Notes under the pieces: model-generated | The model's input: the letters and a program-made list of their open reading frames with translations, nothing else | Told to the model about the DNA's origin: nothing | Database searches by the model: none | Assembly (NCBI RefSeq): GCF_000019965.1 | Contig: NC_010571.1 | Location: forward strand, 3,853,001 to 3,917,000 | Direction of reading: 5' to 3' | Origin: Opitutus terrae PB90-1 | Lineage (GTDB): Bacteria; Verrucomicrobiota; Verrucomicrobiia; Opitutales; Opitutaceae | DNA length: 64,000 nucleotides | Made by a program: the position numbers and the translations under genes | Shown: positions 9,602 to 16,857 of the stretch, piece after piece | Layout of the letters: every line of letters begins with the position of its first letter | Numbering within the stretch: position 1 is the first letter of the stretch

Positions 9602-9831
9602 TCGCGGAGACGGCGATACCGCTCCAGGAGATAGACGAGCCGCGGATCGGAGGGATCGTCCTCCGGCAGCGTGAATTTTCCCGCCCAGCGCTGCGCCAGC
9701 GCCGAAGGCTCATGGCCGTCCATCCATGTCCGTGGGCGGCTCCGTAATGCTTTGGCCGCGCGCGCGATGGTGTCGACGATGACGTCGAGCAACCGGCGTG
9801 CTTTCGGGCGGGGAGGCGGGACGCGCGACAT
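9598..9831 (-). CDS. small antitoxin-like protein upstream of truncated VapC
   Basis: A 77-residue basic protein. Its C-terminus WAGKFTLPEDDPSDPRLVYL is the sort of acidic/hydrophobic tail found in antitoxins that pair with PIN toxins, and its stop overlaps the ATG of a truncated VapC by 4 nt. The N-terminal half (Arg/Ala rich) is not recognised and could be read from a different, fused sequence. With the toxin gone, it may be a relic kept as the upstream partner for hsdR translation. Function inferred from context only. Confidence 0.5.
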   Translation of the reverse strand: MSRVPPPRPKARRLLDVIVDTIARAAKALRSRPRTWMDGHEPSALAQRWAGKFTLPEDDPSDPRLVYLLERYRRLRE

Positions 9832-9882
9832 GGCGGGAGGAAACCGCCTGTAAGCTGCGCCCCCGCCGTGCCTCCCGCAAGC

Positions 9883-9987
9883 CTACAGCTTTGAGGTGCC
9901 GACGAACGCCACGTTGGCGATCTTGTTCATCTCACCCAGTGCCAGAACCACGATCCTTGAGCAGCGGTCGCGGGCGGTGCCGTTCAA
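9883..9987 (-). CDS. possible 34-residue ORF after the STAS-like gene
   Basis: A TTG codon overlapping the stop of the STAS-like gene (TTGA) opens a 34-residue frame ending IANVAFVGTSKL. The overlap style matches the rest of the operon, and an internal ATG is available at the MNKIANV segment. It could equally be the remnant of a longer gene that was cut by a deletion before the antitoxin-like gene. Too short to assign; it may not be translated. Confidence 0.25.
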   Translation of the reverse strand: MNGTARDRCSRIVVLALGEMNKIANVAFVGTSKL

Positions 9988-10295
9988 GCGTCGATCCGGC
10001 CCTCAATCTTTTGCAGGCCGAGATCGATGGCCGCCTCGACCAAGACCCGGACCATCGGATTGCAGCCTTTGAAAACGAAGCGAGCCAGGGCGGCCTCGCC
10101 ATGCTGCTCCACCAACCCGGCCACCAAGGCGTTCATGAACGAGCTGTTGGCACTCCGCACGCCCGTGAAGTCCAGGGTGATGCGCGGGGAGATGGCCACG
10201 TAGGGTTCGATTCGCGTGAGCCGGAAACGCGCGGCGGCTTCCCCATCGGCCAGATGGGCGCCGAATTCTTGGGCGAGCCGCAGTTCCACGTTCAC
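9984..10295 (-). CDS. STAS-like domain protein (DUF4325 type)
   Basis: A 103-residue protein. ITLDFTGVRSANSSFMNAL is the central motif of STAS-like DUF4325 proteins (beta strand, then Ser/Asn-rich turn and helix), reminiscent of anti-anti-sigma factors. Its start overlaps the stop of the preceding STAS/ATPase gene by 4 nt. DUF4325 proteins are commonly encoded next to GHKL ATPases, and the pair is thought to work as a partner-switch-like or sensing module. Here the pair sits inside a type I restriction operon between hsdS and hsdR. Confidence 0.75.
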   Translation of the reverse strand: MNVELRLAQEFGAHLADGEAAARFRLTRIEPYVAISPRITLDFTGVRSANSSFMNALVAGLVEQHGEAALARFVFKGCNPMVRVLVEAAIDLGLQKIEGRIDA

Positions 10296-11227
10296 GTGTC
10301 GAACTTCGCCCGACCTTGGCCGGGACGCAAGAGCCCAGATGCTCGTTTGGCCTGATCCAGGAGTTGCGCGAAATCGCGCACGCGGTCCTGTCGGAACGTG
10401 ACGGCAATCAAGGTGCCGGGGTAGCTGCCTCCGTCGCGCAGCGTGCCGGCCTGAGGTCGAGCAGAATCAGGATTCCAACGCACCACGCCCCGACCGCTGG
10501 CGACCAGGAGCCAAGCTGAGGCCAGTTCCGCCATCTTCGCGGTGAGCGTGAGGCCCACGCCTTCATTGGTCGGACTGCCTTTGGAAGAGATCCGGGGTTC
10601 GAGGGCCTTGAGGATGGCGCCGGTGTCATCCAGCGCGGCAGCCCACGGCAAACCGGCATCGCGGAAGCTTTGGCGGATGCCGCGACCGTTGTCCGCGATG
10701 GCGAGGCGCACGAGCCCCTCGGCGGCACCGACTTGGGCACAGGCGAAGCCGGCACCGCCGCTGTGCTGGCGCACGTTGTTGCCCATCTCGGTCAACACAT
10801 ACCAGACGAGATCGTAGAGTCCGGCGAGCGGATGCTCCCAGTCGTCGCCGCCCGGAGCGACACAGAGGGCCATCTCGCTGCCCATTTCCTGGACGCGATG
10901 ATCGATGACGCGCACGGGAACGAAACGACCGCGCGCATCGTGGCGGCTGAACATCTCCGGCAGGTTGAAACCGCAGACTGCGAGCACATCCATGCGCTGC
11001 AGATACCCGAGGATGGAGCAACGCTCGAGCCCTACAGCCTGGATGACAATTCCCCTCAGCCGCCAGGCCGCCACGCGGCTGCTCAGGGCGGCCAGCGCCG
11101 CCGGCGAGACTCTGCGTAGCGCGCTGAAGTCGATCACAACTTCGCGGTCGTCAGCCTCGGCGCCGATGAGAGTTAAGAAGGGCAGGAGACCATCGGCATT
11201 GACGATTTCCGGGAGCGTCAGGTGCAT
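10292..11227 (-). CDS. STAS plus GHKL-type ATPase protein
   Basis: 311 residues. Residues about 1-100 look like a STAS-type alpha/beta domain (VVIDFSALRRVSPAAL). Residues about 140-270 form a histidine-kinase-like ATPase: N-box TEMGNNVRQHS (147-156), G1 box IADNGRGI (177-184) and G2 box NEGVGLTL (221-228). There is no HisKA dimerisation domain or phospho-acceptor His, so it is not a classical kinase; it resembles anti-sigma-factor-type or MutL/Hsp90-like GHKL ATPases. It is followed with a 4-nt overlap by a STAS-like protein, its likely partner. A regulatory or defence-accessory role in the restriction operon is inference. Confidence 0.75.
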   Translation of the reverse strand: MHLTLPEIVNADGLLPFLTLIGAEADDREVVIDFSALRRVSPAALAALSSRVAAWRLRGIVIQAVGLERCSILGYLQRMDVLAVCGFNLPEMFSRHDARGRFVPVRVIDHRVQEMGSEMALCVAPGGDDWEHPLAGLYDLVWYVLTEMGNNVRQHSGGAGFACAQVGAAEGLVRLAIADNGRGIRQSFRDAGLPWAAALDDTGAILKALEPRISSKGSPTNEGVGLTLTAKMAELASAWLLVASGRGVVRWNPDSARPQAGTLRDGGSYPGTLIAVTFRQDRVRDFAQLLDQAKRASGLLRPGQGRAKFDT

Positions 11228-11245
11228 GGTCCAGGACGGTTGGGC

Positions 11246-11437
11246 TCAGAGTTCGCCGCAGAAGGCGCGGCGCTGGAGCAAGGCGAAGAGCGCGTCCAGC
11301 TCCGCCAGCGACGCGCGTAGCGGCGTCTTCAGCGACGCTGCCAGCCCGGCTTTGGCTTTGATGAACTGATTCATGCTCTCGGCCAGCGCGTCGCTGCCGT
11401 TGTCGCCCTCGTGGATGGGGATGTTCTGCTGCTGCAT
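11246..11437 (-). CDS. small ORF ending in a copy of the HsdS C-terminus
   Basis: 63 residues from the ATG at 11437 (MQQQNIP); an upstream in-frame ATG at 11485 would give 79. The last 26 residues (RASLAELDALFALLQRRAF region) repeat the C-terminal tail of HsdS (RASLAELDALFASLQHRAF) with near identity at DNA level. The first part is unlike HsdS and contains an MNQFIKAKAGL helix. It lies 18 bp upstream of the STAS/ATPase gene. It could be a scrap of a second hsdS left by duplication, or a small protein that uses the HsdS dimerisation/HsdM-docking tail. Confidence 0.5.
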   Translation of the reverse strand: MQQQNIPIHEGDNGSDALAESMNQFIKAKAGLAASLKTPLRASLAELDALFALLQRRAFCGEL

Positions 11438-11485
11438 GGGGCTGGGCTGGAAAATTGAGAATGCGCGACAGATCGCGGGCGCCAT

Positions 11486-12316
11486 TCATGGTGCCGGGAC
11501 GAGATCAGGACCGCATCCAGACGAGACGCTTCCTATCGAGACCATCACCGGCTCGCCAAATGTAAATAACGCTCCGGCGCAGAGAGCCCGCTTCACGTGC
11601 GCCGCAGTAGCGGGTGAACGCTTGTCCAATCCGCGGATGGCCTTGAATGCATCGTTGAACGAGAGCGGCATTTCCACCACCCGGAAGGGCAGCGTGGAGG
11701 GCTTTCCCAAGCGTTCATGAAAACGCTCGAGTTCGCGAAGGTAGTGCTCGGTCGAGGCGGAAGCTCGGTCCGGTGACGGCGCAAAGTGCAGGTAAACCAA
11801 CTCCGGGTTGAGCTTCCGTTGGTGGCCCAGATAAGCCGCCGAGGCGGCGCGATGCACCATCTGATAAATGATGTCGGAAAAGTCGTCGACGCAAAGGGAC
11901 CTCCGGCAGTGTGGCTGCAAGTGCGCCAACCAGCCTGCCACCGTCAATCGCGGATCGCCGCCGTCACTCTCCGGCTTGCTGATGCGCTGTGCGACTGTCT
12001 GCCGGTCGACCGGCTCGGTCCACTTCGCCTCCACCGCCCACACGTTGGCAGAGGAGGCGAACACCGCATCCGTTTGTGACGGGTTGCCCTTCGGCTTGGG
12101 CGAGGGCACGCCCAGTTCGAAGGCAACGGCGCAATCCGCGGGCGCGCCCAGCCGACGTAGAAAACGCTCCCAGGCCGACCCGCCACCGTAAACCAGATCG
12201 ATCAGCGGCACGGTGGAGCGAGTGGGCGACTGGAGCTGTTTTGTGCTGAAGCTCCCGCACAGCGCCGTCAGGTCCGGACATTCTCGAACGTCGAAGAAAT
12301 GGGCGACTCTCTTCAT
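11486..12316 (-). CDS. putative PD-(D/E)XK nuclease in restriction operon
   Basis: 276 residues, start ATG overlapping the hsdS stop by 4 nt (ATGA). No family is recognised with certainty, but FELGVP (Glu67), QTDAVF (Asp83) and VWAVEAKW (Glu96, Lys98) have the order and spacing of a PD-(D/E)XK nuclease core: Glu in the first helix, Asp at a strand, then ExK on the next strand. The rest is soluble alpha/beta with several Cys. Translational coupling to hsdS and the neighbouring GHKL/STAS pair suggest a DNA-acting accessory to the type I system. Catalysis is inferred from motifs alone. Confidence 0.6.
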   Translation of the reverse strand: MKRVAHFFDVRECPDLTALCGSFSTKQLQSPTRSTVPLIDLVYGGGSAWERFLRRLGAPADCAVAFELGVPSPKPKGNPSQTDAVFASSANVWAVEAKWTEPVDRQTVAQRISKPESDGGDPRLTVAGWLAHLQPHCRRSLCVDDFSDIIYQMVHRAASAAYLGHQRKLNPELVYLHFAPSPDRASASTEHYLRELERFHERLGKPSTLPFRVVEMPLSFNDAFKAIRGLDKRSPATAAHVKRALCAGALFTFGEPVMVSIGSVSSGCGPDLVPAP

Positions 12317-13479
12317 AGGTCGCCGCGGAAGGCGCGGTGCTGGAGCGAAGCGAAGAGCGCGTCCAGCTCCGCCAGCGACGCGCGCTGCGTCGTCTTCAGC
12401 TTTTCGACCGCCGCGACGCGCCGGGCGAATTCGCGCTGAAGGGACGCAGGTGGCCGAAAAGCCGGATACTTCTCGAGTAGTTCCAAATTCACACCGGTCT
12501 GACCTGCAGTTCGTTCGGATCGCGCTACGACGTAGGAATGGAGACGTTGTTCTTGAAGCAGGTGAAAAACAAAATCCTTTGAGACTTCATCTTTCGGCAG
12601 GGCTTTCATCAGGGCGACGTTGTATGACCCGCACAGGCCGCGAAGAATTTGGAACACTGGCGGACCGTATCGCCCGATCATTACGTCGTCCTCATTAAAG
12701 AATCGGCGGGCAAGTCTGCGAGGGATGTAGGTCTTGAACTCGTCTGACTTGAAGTCGCGGATTTGGACCAACCGGATTGTGTCTGGCGACGGTTCGTAGG
12801 TGAATGTCTCCCGAGGGGGTTGAGAGCCACCAACGAACTCGATAATCTCGCCAAGGACAGTCTTGGGCCAGCCTTTCGGGTTAGTTGCGGGATCGCCGAA
12901 GAGGTCGAGGAAGAGGCATTGGGTGAGGGAGTCGAGTTGGGCGAGGGTGGCGCGGCGCTTCGCCCGCAACGCCTCTGCCCGGTCCAGCACCTCCGCAATC
13001 CGCCGCTGCTCCGCCAGCGGAGGAAGGGGGACTCGAATTCTTGCAACGTGCGCCGGCCGGGCGCGGAGCAGTGAACCTCCTACGCCTGAAACGGTGCTCA
13101 TGAACTTGGCGTGGAAGCGGTCTTCAACCAGCAGATGACGTATGTAGCCGGGGAAGATGCGAGCGTTGCGGAACACAATCCACTCACTCGACGCAATCAT
13201 GCGCCTACCGCGACTTGCGCCCACAACCCAAGCCCGTCGGATATGCGGCACGATTTTCGAGAGCAGCACGTCGCCTGTTTCAACTGCTTGCTTCGTCGAG
13301 CCGATTTGCGCACCAGTCAGAACTTCGGGCTTCTGAGAATCGAAAGCCGGTATGCTGTAGAGGTCGAACGGCTCGTCAGCATGATTTGCCGGGTCGACGG
13401 ACTCCCCGCGACCGGGCATGAGTTCGCCAAGCTCTACTCTCGGCCATTCGCCGTTCGTCGCTCGACTCCCGGCCTTCAC
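12313..13479 (-). CDS. hsdS: type I restriction enzyme, specificity subunit
   Basis: 388 residues from a GTG that overlaps the hsdM stop (GTGA). Two target-recognition halves are visible: TRD1 (about residues 10-170) ending in PLPPLAEQRRIAEVLDRAEA with the first conserved helix, and TRD2 (about 195-345) ending in a second helix with ASLAELDALF. TRD1 opens with WPRVELGEL and TRD2 with WPKTVLGEIIEF, the usual repeated domain start. It sets the bipartite DNA target of both methylation and cleavage and docks HsdM. Its 3' end is duplicated about 1.07 kb downstream. Confidence 0.9.
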   Translation of the reverse strand: MKAGSRATNGEWPRVELGELMPGRGESVDPANHADEPFDLYSIPAFDSQKPEVLTGAQIGSTKQAVETGDVLLSKIVPHIRRAWVVGASRGRRMIASSEWIVFRNARIFPGYIRHLLVEDRFHAKFMSTVSGVGGSLLRARPAHVARIRVPLPPLAEQRRIAEVLDRAEALRAKRRATLAQLDSLTQCLFLDLFGDPATNPKGWPKTVLGEIIEFVGGSQPPRETFTYEPSPDTIRLVQIRDFKSDEFKTYIPRRLARRFFNEDDVMIGRYGPPVFQILRGLCGSYNVALMKALPKDEVSKDFVFHLLQEQRLHSYVVARSERTAGQTGVNLELLEKYPAFRPPASLQREFARRVAAVEKLKTTQRASLAELDALFASLQHRAFRGDL

Positions 13480-15167
13480 TTCAGCATCCCTTCCAGTTCC
13501 TTCATGCCCTGCTGGATCTCTGTCTCCAGTTTTCTGAGCGCTTTCAGGATTTCCTTTGGCGGGCGGTGGGCGACTTCTTCGTGGACGACTTCCCGATAGC
13601 GGTTGAGCGAGAGGTCGTAGCCTTGCGCGGCGATGTCGGCCTTCGGCACGCAGAAGCTCTGGGCGGTGCGCGGGCGGGCGAGTTCCGGAGAGTTGAGAGT
13701 TGAGGGTTGAGAGTTGAGAGGCCGAGCCTTGCCGGTGACGTCGCCGTACGGCGCGGGTGGTTCGGCGGCGATTAGTTCGGGCGATGCCATGGACGTCCCG
13801 GTCATCGGCTCTGAGTTCACGGGCGGGACGCCCGTGCCACGTTGCAGAGAATTCCACCGCGCGAGCAGGTCGGGCAGGTTGTTCTTCGCGTGTTCGTCGG
13901 CGGTGAGCGGGACCTTCGGCACCGGGCCGAGCTTCTCCGACGGCAGCAGTTCTGTGCGCTTGTCGTCGAGCGACATCCCGTCGGCCTCGACCTTGTAGAA
14001 CCAGACATGGTCCGTGCCGCCGGAATTCGTCTTTGTGAACAGCAGGATCGCGGTCGACACGCCGGCGTAGGGCTTGAACACACCGCCGGGCAGCGAAATC
14101 ACCGCGTCGAGTTTCTGGTCCTCGACGAGGAGCTTGCGCAGTGTCCGATGCGCGTTGGACGAACCGAAGAGCACGCCATCGGGCACGATCACGGCGGCGC
14201 GCCCGCCGGGCTTGAGCAGCCGCAGAAAAAGCGCGAGGAAGAGCAGTTCGGTCTTCTTCGTCTTCACGATCTGCTGGAGGTCCTTCGCGCAATTCTCGTA
14301 GTCGAGCGACCCGGCGAACGGCGGGTTGGCGAGCAGCAGCGTGAACTTCTCCTCTTCGCCGGCGTGATCCTGCGCGAGCGAGTCGCGGTAGCGGATGTCG
14401 GGATTCTCCACGCCGTGCAGCAGCATGTTCATGCTGCCGATCCGCAGCATCGTGTTGTCGAAATCGAACCCGTGGAAGAGGTGGTGATGGAAATGCTGCC
14501 GGAGCTTCGTGTCGCGGAGGATTTCCGGATGCCGCGTGCGCAGGTATTCGCCGGCCGCCACGAGGAAGCCGGCAGTGCCGCACGCCGGATCGCAGATGAC
14601 GTCCTTCGCCGTCGGCGCGGTGAGCTCGACCATGAGCTGGATGATGTGTCGCGGCGTGCGGAACTGGCCGTTCTGGCCGGCGGAGGCGATCTTCCCCAGC
14701 ATGTATTCGTAGAGGTCACCCTTGGTGTCGCGATCCTCCATCGGGATCTGGTCGATAAGGTCGACGACCTTGGCCAGCAGCGCCGGCGTGGGGATCGTGA
14801 ACCGCGCATCCTTCATGTGGTGCGCGTAGGTGGAGTCATCGCCGCCGAGCGTGCGCAGGAAAGGGAAGACGTGCTCGCTGACGACGGTGAACATCTCCTT
14901 GGCCTCGAGATGCTGGAAGCGCGACCAGCGGCAGTCCTCGTAGGGGCGCCCCTTCGCATCCTTGGCGGCGGGGAAGATCCGGCGCTCGAGTTTTTTCAGC
15001 TTCAGCCGGGCGGCCTTGTTTTCCTCGTTCTTCTGCAGGTCATCGAGCCGCTTCAGGAAAAGCAGGTAAGTGATCTGTTCGATCACCTCGAGCGGGTTGG
15101 AAATGCCGCCCGTCCAGAAGGCGTTCCAGAGTGCGTCGATTTGGGAGCGGATTTGACCGGTGAGCAT
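13476..15167 (-). CDS. hsdM: type I restriction enzyme, methyltransferase subunit
   Basis: 563 residues. HsdM N-terminal helical domain (LWNAFWTGGISNPLEVIEQI), then the SAM-dependent N6-adenine methylase: motif I DPACGTAGF (near residue 193) and motif IV NPPF (near 282). First gene of the restriction operon. Residues about 442-492 are unlike the family and are encoded by repeat DNA: one copy of the dispersed GGGCGGGACGCCC hairpin (13815-13840) and a run of GTTGAGAGTTGAGGGTTGAG (13691-13720). The frame is kept and the C-terminus (LSLNRYRE) returns to the family pattern, so the subunit may still be active. Confidence 0.9.
   Translation of the reverse strand: MLTGQIRSQIDALWNAFWTGGISNPLEVIEQITYLLFLKRLDDLQKNEENKAARLKLKKLERRIFPAAKDAKGRPYEDCRWSRFQHLEAKEMFTVVSEHVFPFLRTLGGDDSTYAHHMKDARFTIPTPALLAKVVDLIDQIPMEDRDTKGDLYEYMLGKIASAGQNGQFRTPRHIIQLMVELTAPTAKDVICDPACGTAGFLVAAGEYLRTRHPEILRDTKLRQHFHHHLFHGFDFDNTMLRIGSMNMLLHGVENPDIRYRDSLAQDHAGEEEKFTLLLANPPFAGSLDYENCAKDLQQIVKTKKTELLFLALFLRLLKPGGRAAVIVPDGVLFGSSNAHRTLRKLLVEDQKLDAVISLPGGVFKPYAGVSTAILLFTKTNSGGTDHVWFYKVEADGMSLDDKRTELLPSEKLGPVPKVPLTADEHAKNNLPDLLARWNSLQRGTGVPPVNSEPMTGTSMASPELIAAEPPAPYGDVTGKARPLNSQPSTLNSPELARPRTAQSFCVPKADIAAQGYDLSLNRYREVVHEEVAHRPPKEILKALRKLETEIQQGMKELEGMLK
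13691..13840 (-). repeat. dispersed repeats inside hsdM
   Basis: Positions 13691-13720 are a tandem of GTTGAGA/GTTGAGG units and 13815-13840 are a copy of the ACGGGCGGGACGCCCGTGCC hairpin. Both are repeat families seen elsewhere between genes (for example 54625-54643 and 21202-21227). They encode an Asn/Ser/Thr/Pro-rich linker in HsdM and cause no frameshift. Confidence 0.75.
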
Positions 15168-15508
15168 CGTCGGGAGCCGCTAGCAGAAGACGGGGAGCCG
15201 GCCATGAAAAGCTTGGAAACAGCCCGGACCGCACAAACCCGCGGGGAGGGAGGGTTTCATCTGGCGAGGAGATGCGTAGGATTTGATCGGCGATCGGGTA
15301 ACGCGTGCGGTGGAAGCGTTGTCCTGACCCCGCTCACGGAGTAGCGGCAGGCCTCCCTGCCTGCCGGCCTGAGTTCCGCATCGGCAGGTGGGGAAGCTGC
15401 CGCCGCAACGTGCCTTGAATCAAGCGACCCCACCGCAAAGAGGCGCGGGCCCGATCGGGATTGCGGTGCTGGGTTGACTCACGTCAGCGTGAAGCCCGCT
15501 CGACGCAC
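15168..15508. other. intergenic region, divergent promoters and hairpin repeat
   Basis: 340 bp between hsdM (minus) and the RluA-type synthase (plus). No gene is seen. At 15341-15370 there is a GTAGCGGCAGGCCTCCCTGC hairpin, a repeat family also present at 21074 and 21123. Promoters for both flanking genes should lie here, but no convincing -35/-10 pair stands out. Confidence 0.6.
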
Positions 15509-16444
15509 ATGACGCCACAAACCTACACCGTTCCGGACACGATTCGCCACGGCCGGGCCGACAAAGTGCTGGCGGCGGGCGTGACCGAGCACAGCCGAGT
15601 GGCTCTGCAGCGGTCGTTCGACGCGGGACTGGTTACGCGCGGTGGCGTTCCGATCGGGCGCGACACCACCGTGACGGCTGGCGACACGATCGAGTTTTCG
15701 TTTGCGGAGATTAAGCCGACGGAGATCAAGGCCGTGGACATTCCGTTGACCGTGCTGTTCGAGGACAAACACATGCTCGCGGTGAACAAGGCCGCGGGCA
15801 TGGTGGTGCATCCGGGCGTGGCGACGAGCGAGGACACGCTGGTCCACGCGTTGCTGGCGCACTGCGCGGGCAGCCTCAGCGGGATCGGCGGCGTCGAGCG
15901 GCCCGGCATCGTGCACCGGCTCGACAAGGAAACGACGGGCGTGATCGTCGTCGCCAAAACCGACGCCGCGCACCGCGCGCTCGCCGACCAGTTTGCCACG
16001 CGGACGCTGAAGAAGGAATATGTGGCGTTGGTGGCGGGCGTGCCGCGGCTGCTGAGCGGCTCGATCGATCGCGCCATCGCGCGGCATCCGGTGCACCGGC
16101 ATCGGATGACGGTGGGCGAGGGCGGCCGACCGGCGCGGACGGACTGGGAACTGGTCGAGGCTTTCGGCGACATCGGCGCGCTGGTCCGCTGTCGGATTTT
16201 CACGGGCCGGACGCACCAGATTCGCGTGCATCTGAAGTCGCTTGGGCATCCGATTCTCGGTGACGCGCTGTACGGATGGAAACCGGAGCCGCGACTGGCG
16301 ACGCAGCCGGCGCGCGTGATGCTGCACGCGGAACATCTGGTTCTGACGCATCCGATCAGCGGCAAGGAGCTCGATCTGCGCGCGCCGTTGCCCAAGGATT
16401 TCGTGGCCATGATCAAGGAGCTGCGGAGGTCCGCAGGAAGGTAG
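15509..16444 (+). CDS. rluD: RluA/RluD-family 23S rRNA pseudouridine synthase
   Basis: 311 residues from the ATG at 15509. N-terminal S4-like region (RADKVLAAGV, residues about 12-70), then the pseudouridine synthase core with HRLDKETTG carrying the catalytic Asp, ALVAGVP and GRTHQIRVHLKSLGHPILGD. This is the RluA superfamily with an S4 domain as in RluD (large-subunit rRNA helix 69). RluC/RluD assignment rests on overall layout only. It is divergent from the restriction operon. Confidence 0.85.
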   Translation: MTPQTYTVPDTIRHGRADKVLAAGVTEHSRVALQRSFDAGLVTRGGVPIGRDTTVTAGDTIEFSFAEIKPTEIKAVDIPLTVLFEDKHMLAVNKAAGMVVHPGVATSEDTLVHALLAHCAGSLSGIGGVERPGIVHRLDKETTGVIVVAKTDAAHRALADQFATRTLKKEYVALVAGVPRLLSGSIDRAIARHPVHRHRMTVGEGGRPARTDWELVEAFGDIGALVRCRIFTGRTHQIRVHLKSLGHPILGDALYGWKPEPRLATQPARVMLHAEHLVLTHPISGKELDLRAPLPKDFVAMIKELRRSAGR

Positions 16445-16460
16445 CGGCCCGTTGCGGCCG

Positions 16461-16534
16461 GTCGAGGGCGCAGCAAATTGCGCCTCTACAAAGCTGAATC
16501 CGTCCCCCCGTAGGGGCGTCGCTAGCGACGCCCT
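16461..16534. repeat. two hairpin repeats
   Basis: GTCGAGGGCGCAGCAAATTG (16461-16489 with its partner arm) and GTAGGGGCGTCGCTAGCGAC (16510-16534) are two different GC-rich hairpins of the dispersed style, with AAATT- and CTAG-type centres. They fill the gap before the small ORF at 16600. Confidence 0.5.
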
Positions 16535-16599
16535 CCGCCAGAAAAATCTTCTTCGGCTCGCTTGACCCGTCTACAGGTTCACCCCCGACGCTCGGGACG

Positions 16600-16794
16600 A
16601 TGAAAGCAAACTCCACCACCATTACGAAAGAGCAGTTCGTCGCCATCCTCCGGGATAGCGGCATCACCGACGCGCAGATGGGCAAGCTGCACCAGCTGTT
16701 CGAGCAACGTCATCCGGAAGCGCACGAGGCTTTCCTACGTTTCCTCCAGATCGACGAGGCCGAGGCCAAGGCGATCCGCGCGCGGAGCCGGTGA
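16600..16794 (+). CDS. small protein resembling the C-terminal domain of the adjacent MerR regulator
   Basis: 64 residues, ATG start. It aligns along most of its length with the C-terminal effector part of the MerR protein encoded next: FVAILRDSGITDAQMGKLHQ against WVELLHACAFSEADMQAWHA, then HEAFLRFLQI against HARFLRKIGL, then a final SR. It has no DNA-binding domain. It could be a stand-alone sensor domain or a heterodimer partner that modulates the regulator 64 bp downstream. Function unknown; the homology is visible directly. Confidence 0.6.
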   Translation: MKANSTTITKEQFVAILRDSGITDAQMGKLHQLFEQRHPEAHEAFLRFLQIDEAEAKAIRARSR

Positions 16795-16804
16795 CGAAAT
16801 CCGT

Positions 16805-16840
16805 CTGGCGGGCGTGTCACGCGGGTGGCACGCTCGCCGG
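16805..16840. promoter_or_regulatory. inverted repeat upstream of MerR gene
   Basis: CTGGCGGGCGTG and CACGCTCGCCGG pair at 10 of 12 positions around a 12-base centre, ending 17 bp before the MerR-family ATG. It is placed where an autoregulatory operator would sit, but could also be a transcription-ending hairpin for the 64-residue ORF, although no T-run follows. Confidence 0.4.
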
Positions 16841-16857
16841 ATGTTTGTTTCCGCTTC

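Noticed and set aside
11151-11489. 112-residue frame whose ATG overlaps the nuclease-like gene stop
   Set aside because: The overlap style is tempting, but its sequence is Arg/His-rich and low in conserved features, while the other frame of the same DNA ends in a recognisable HsdS tail.
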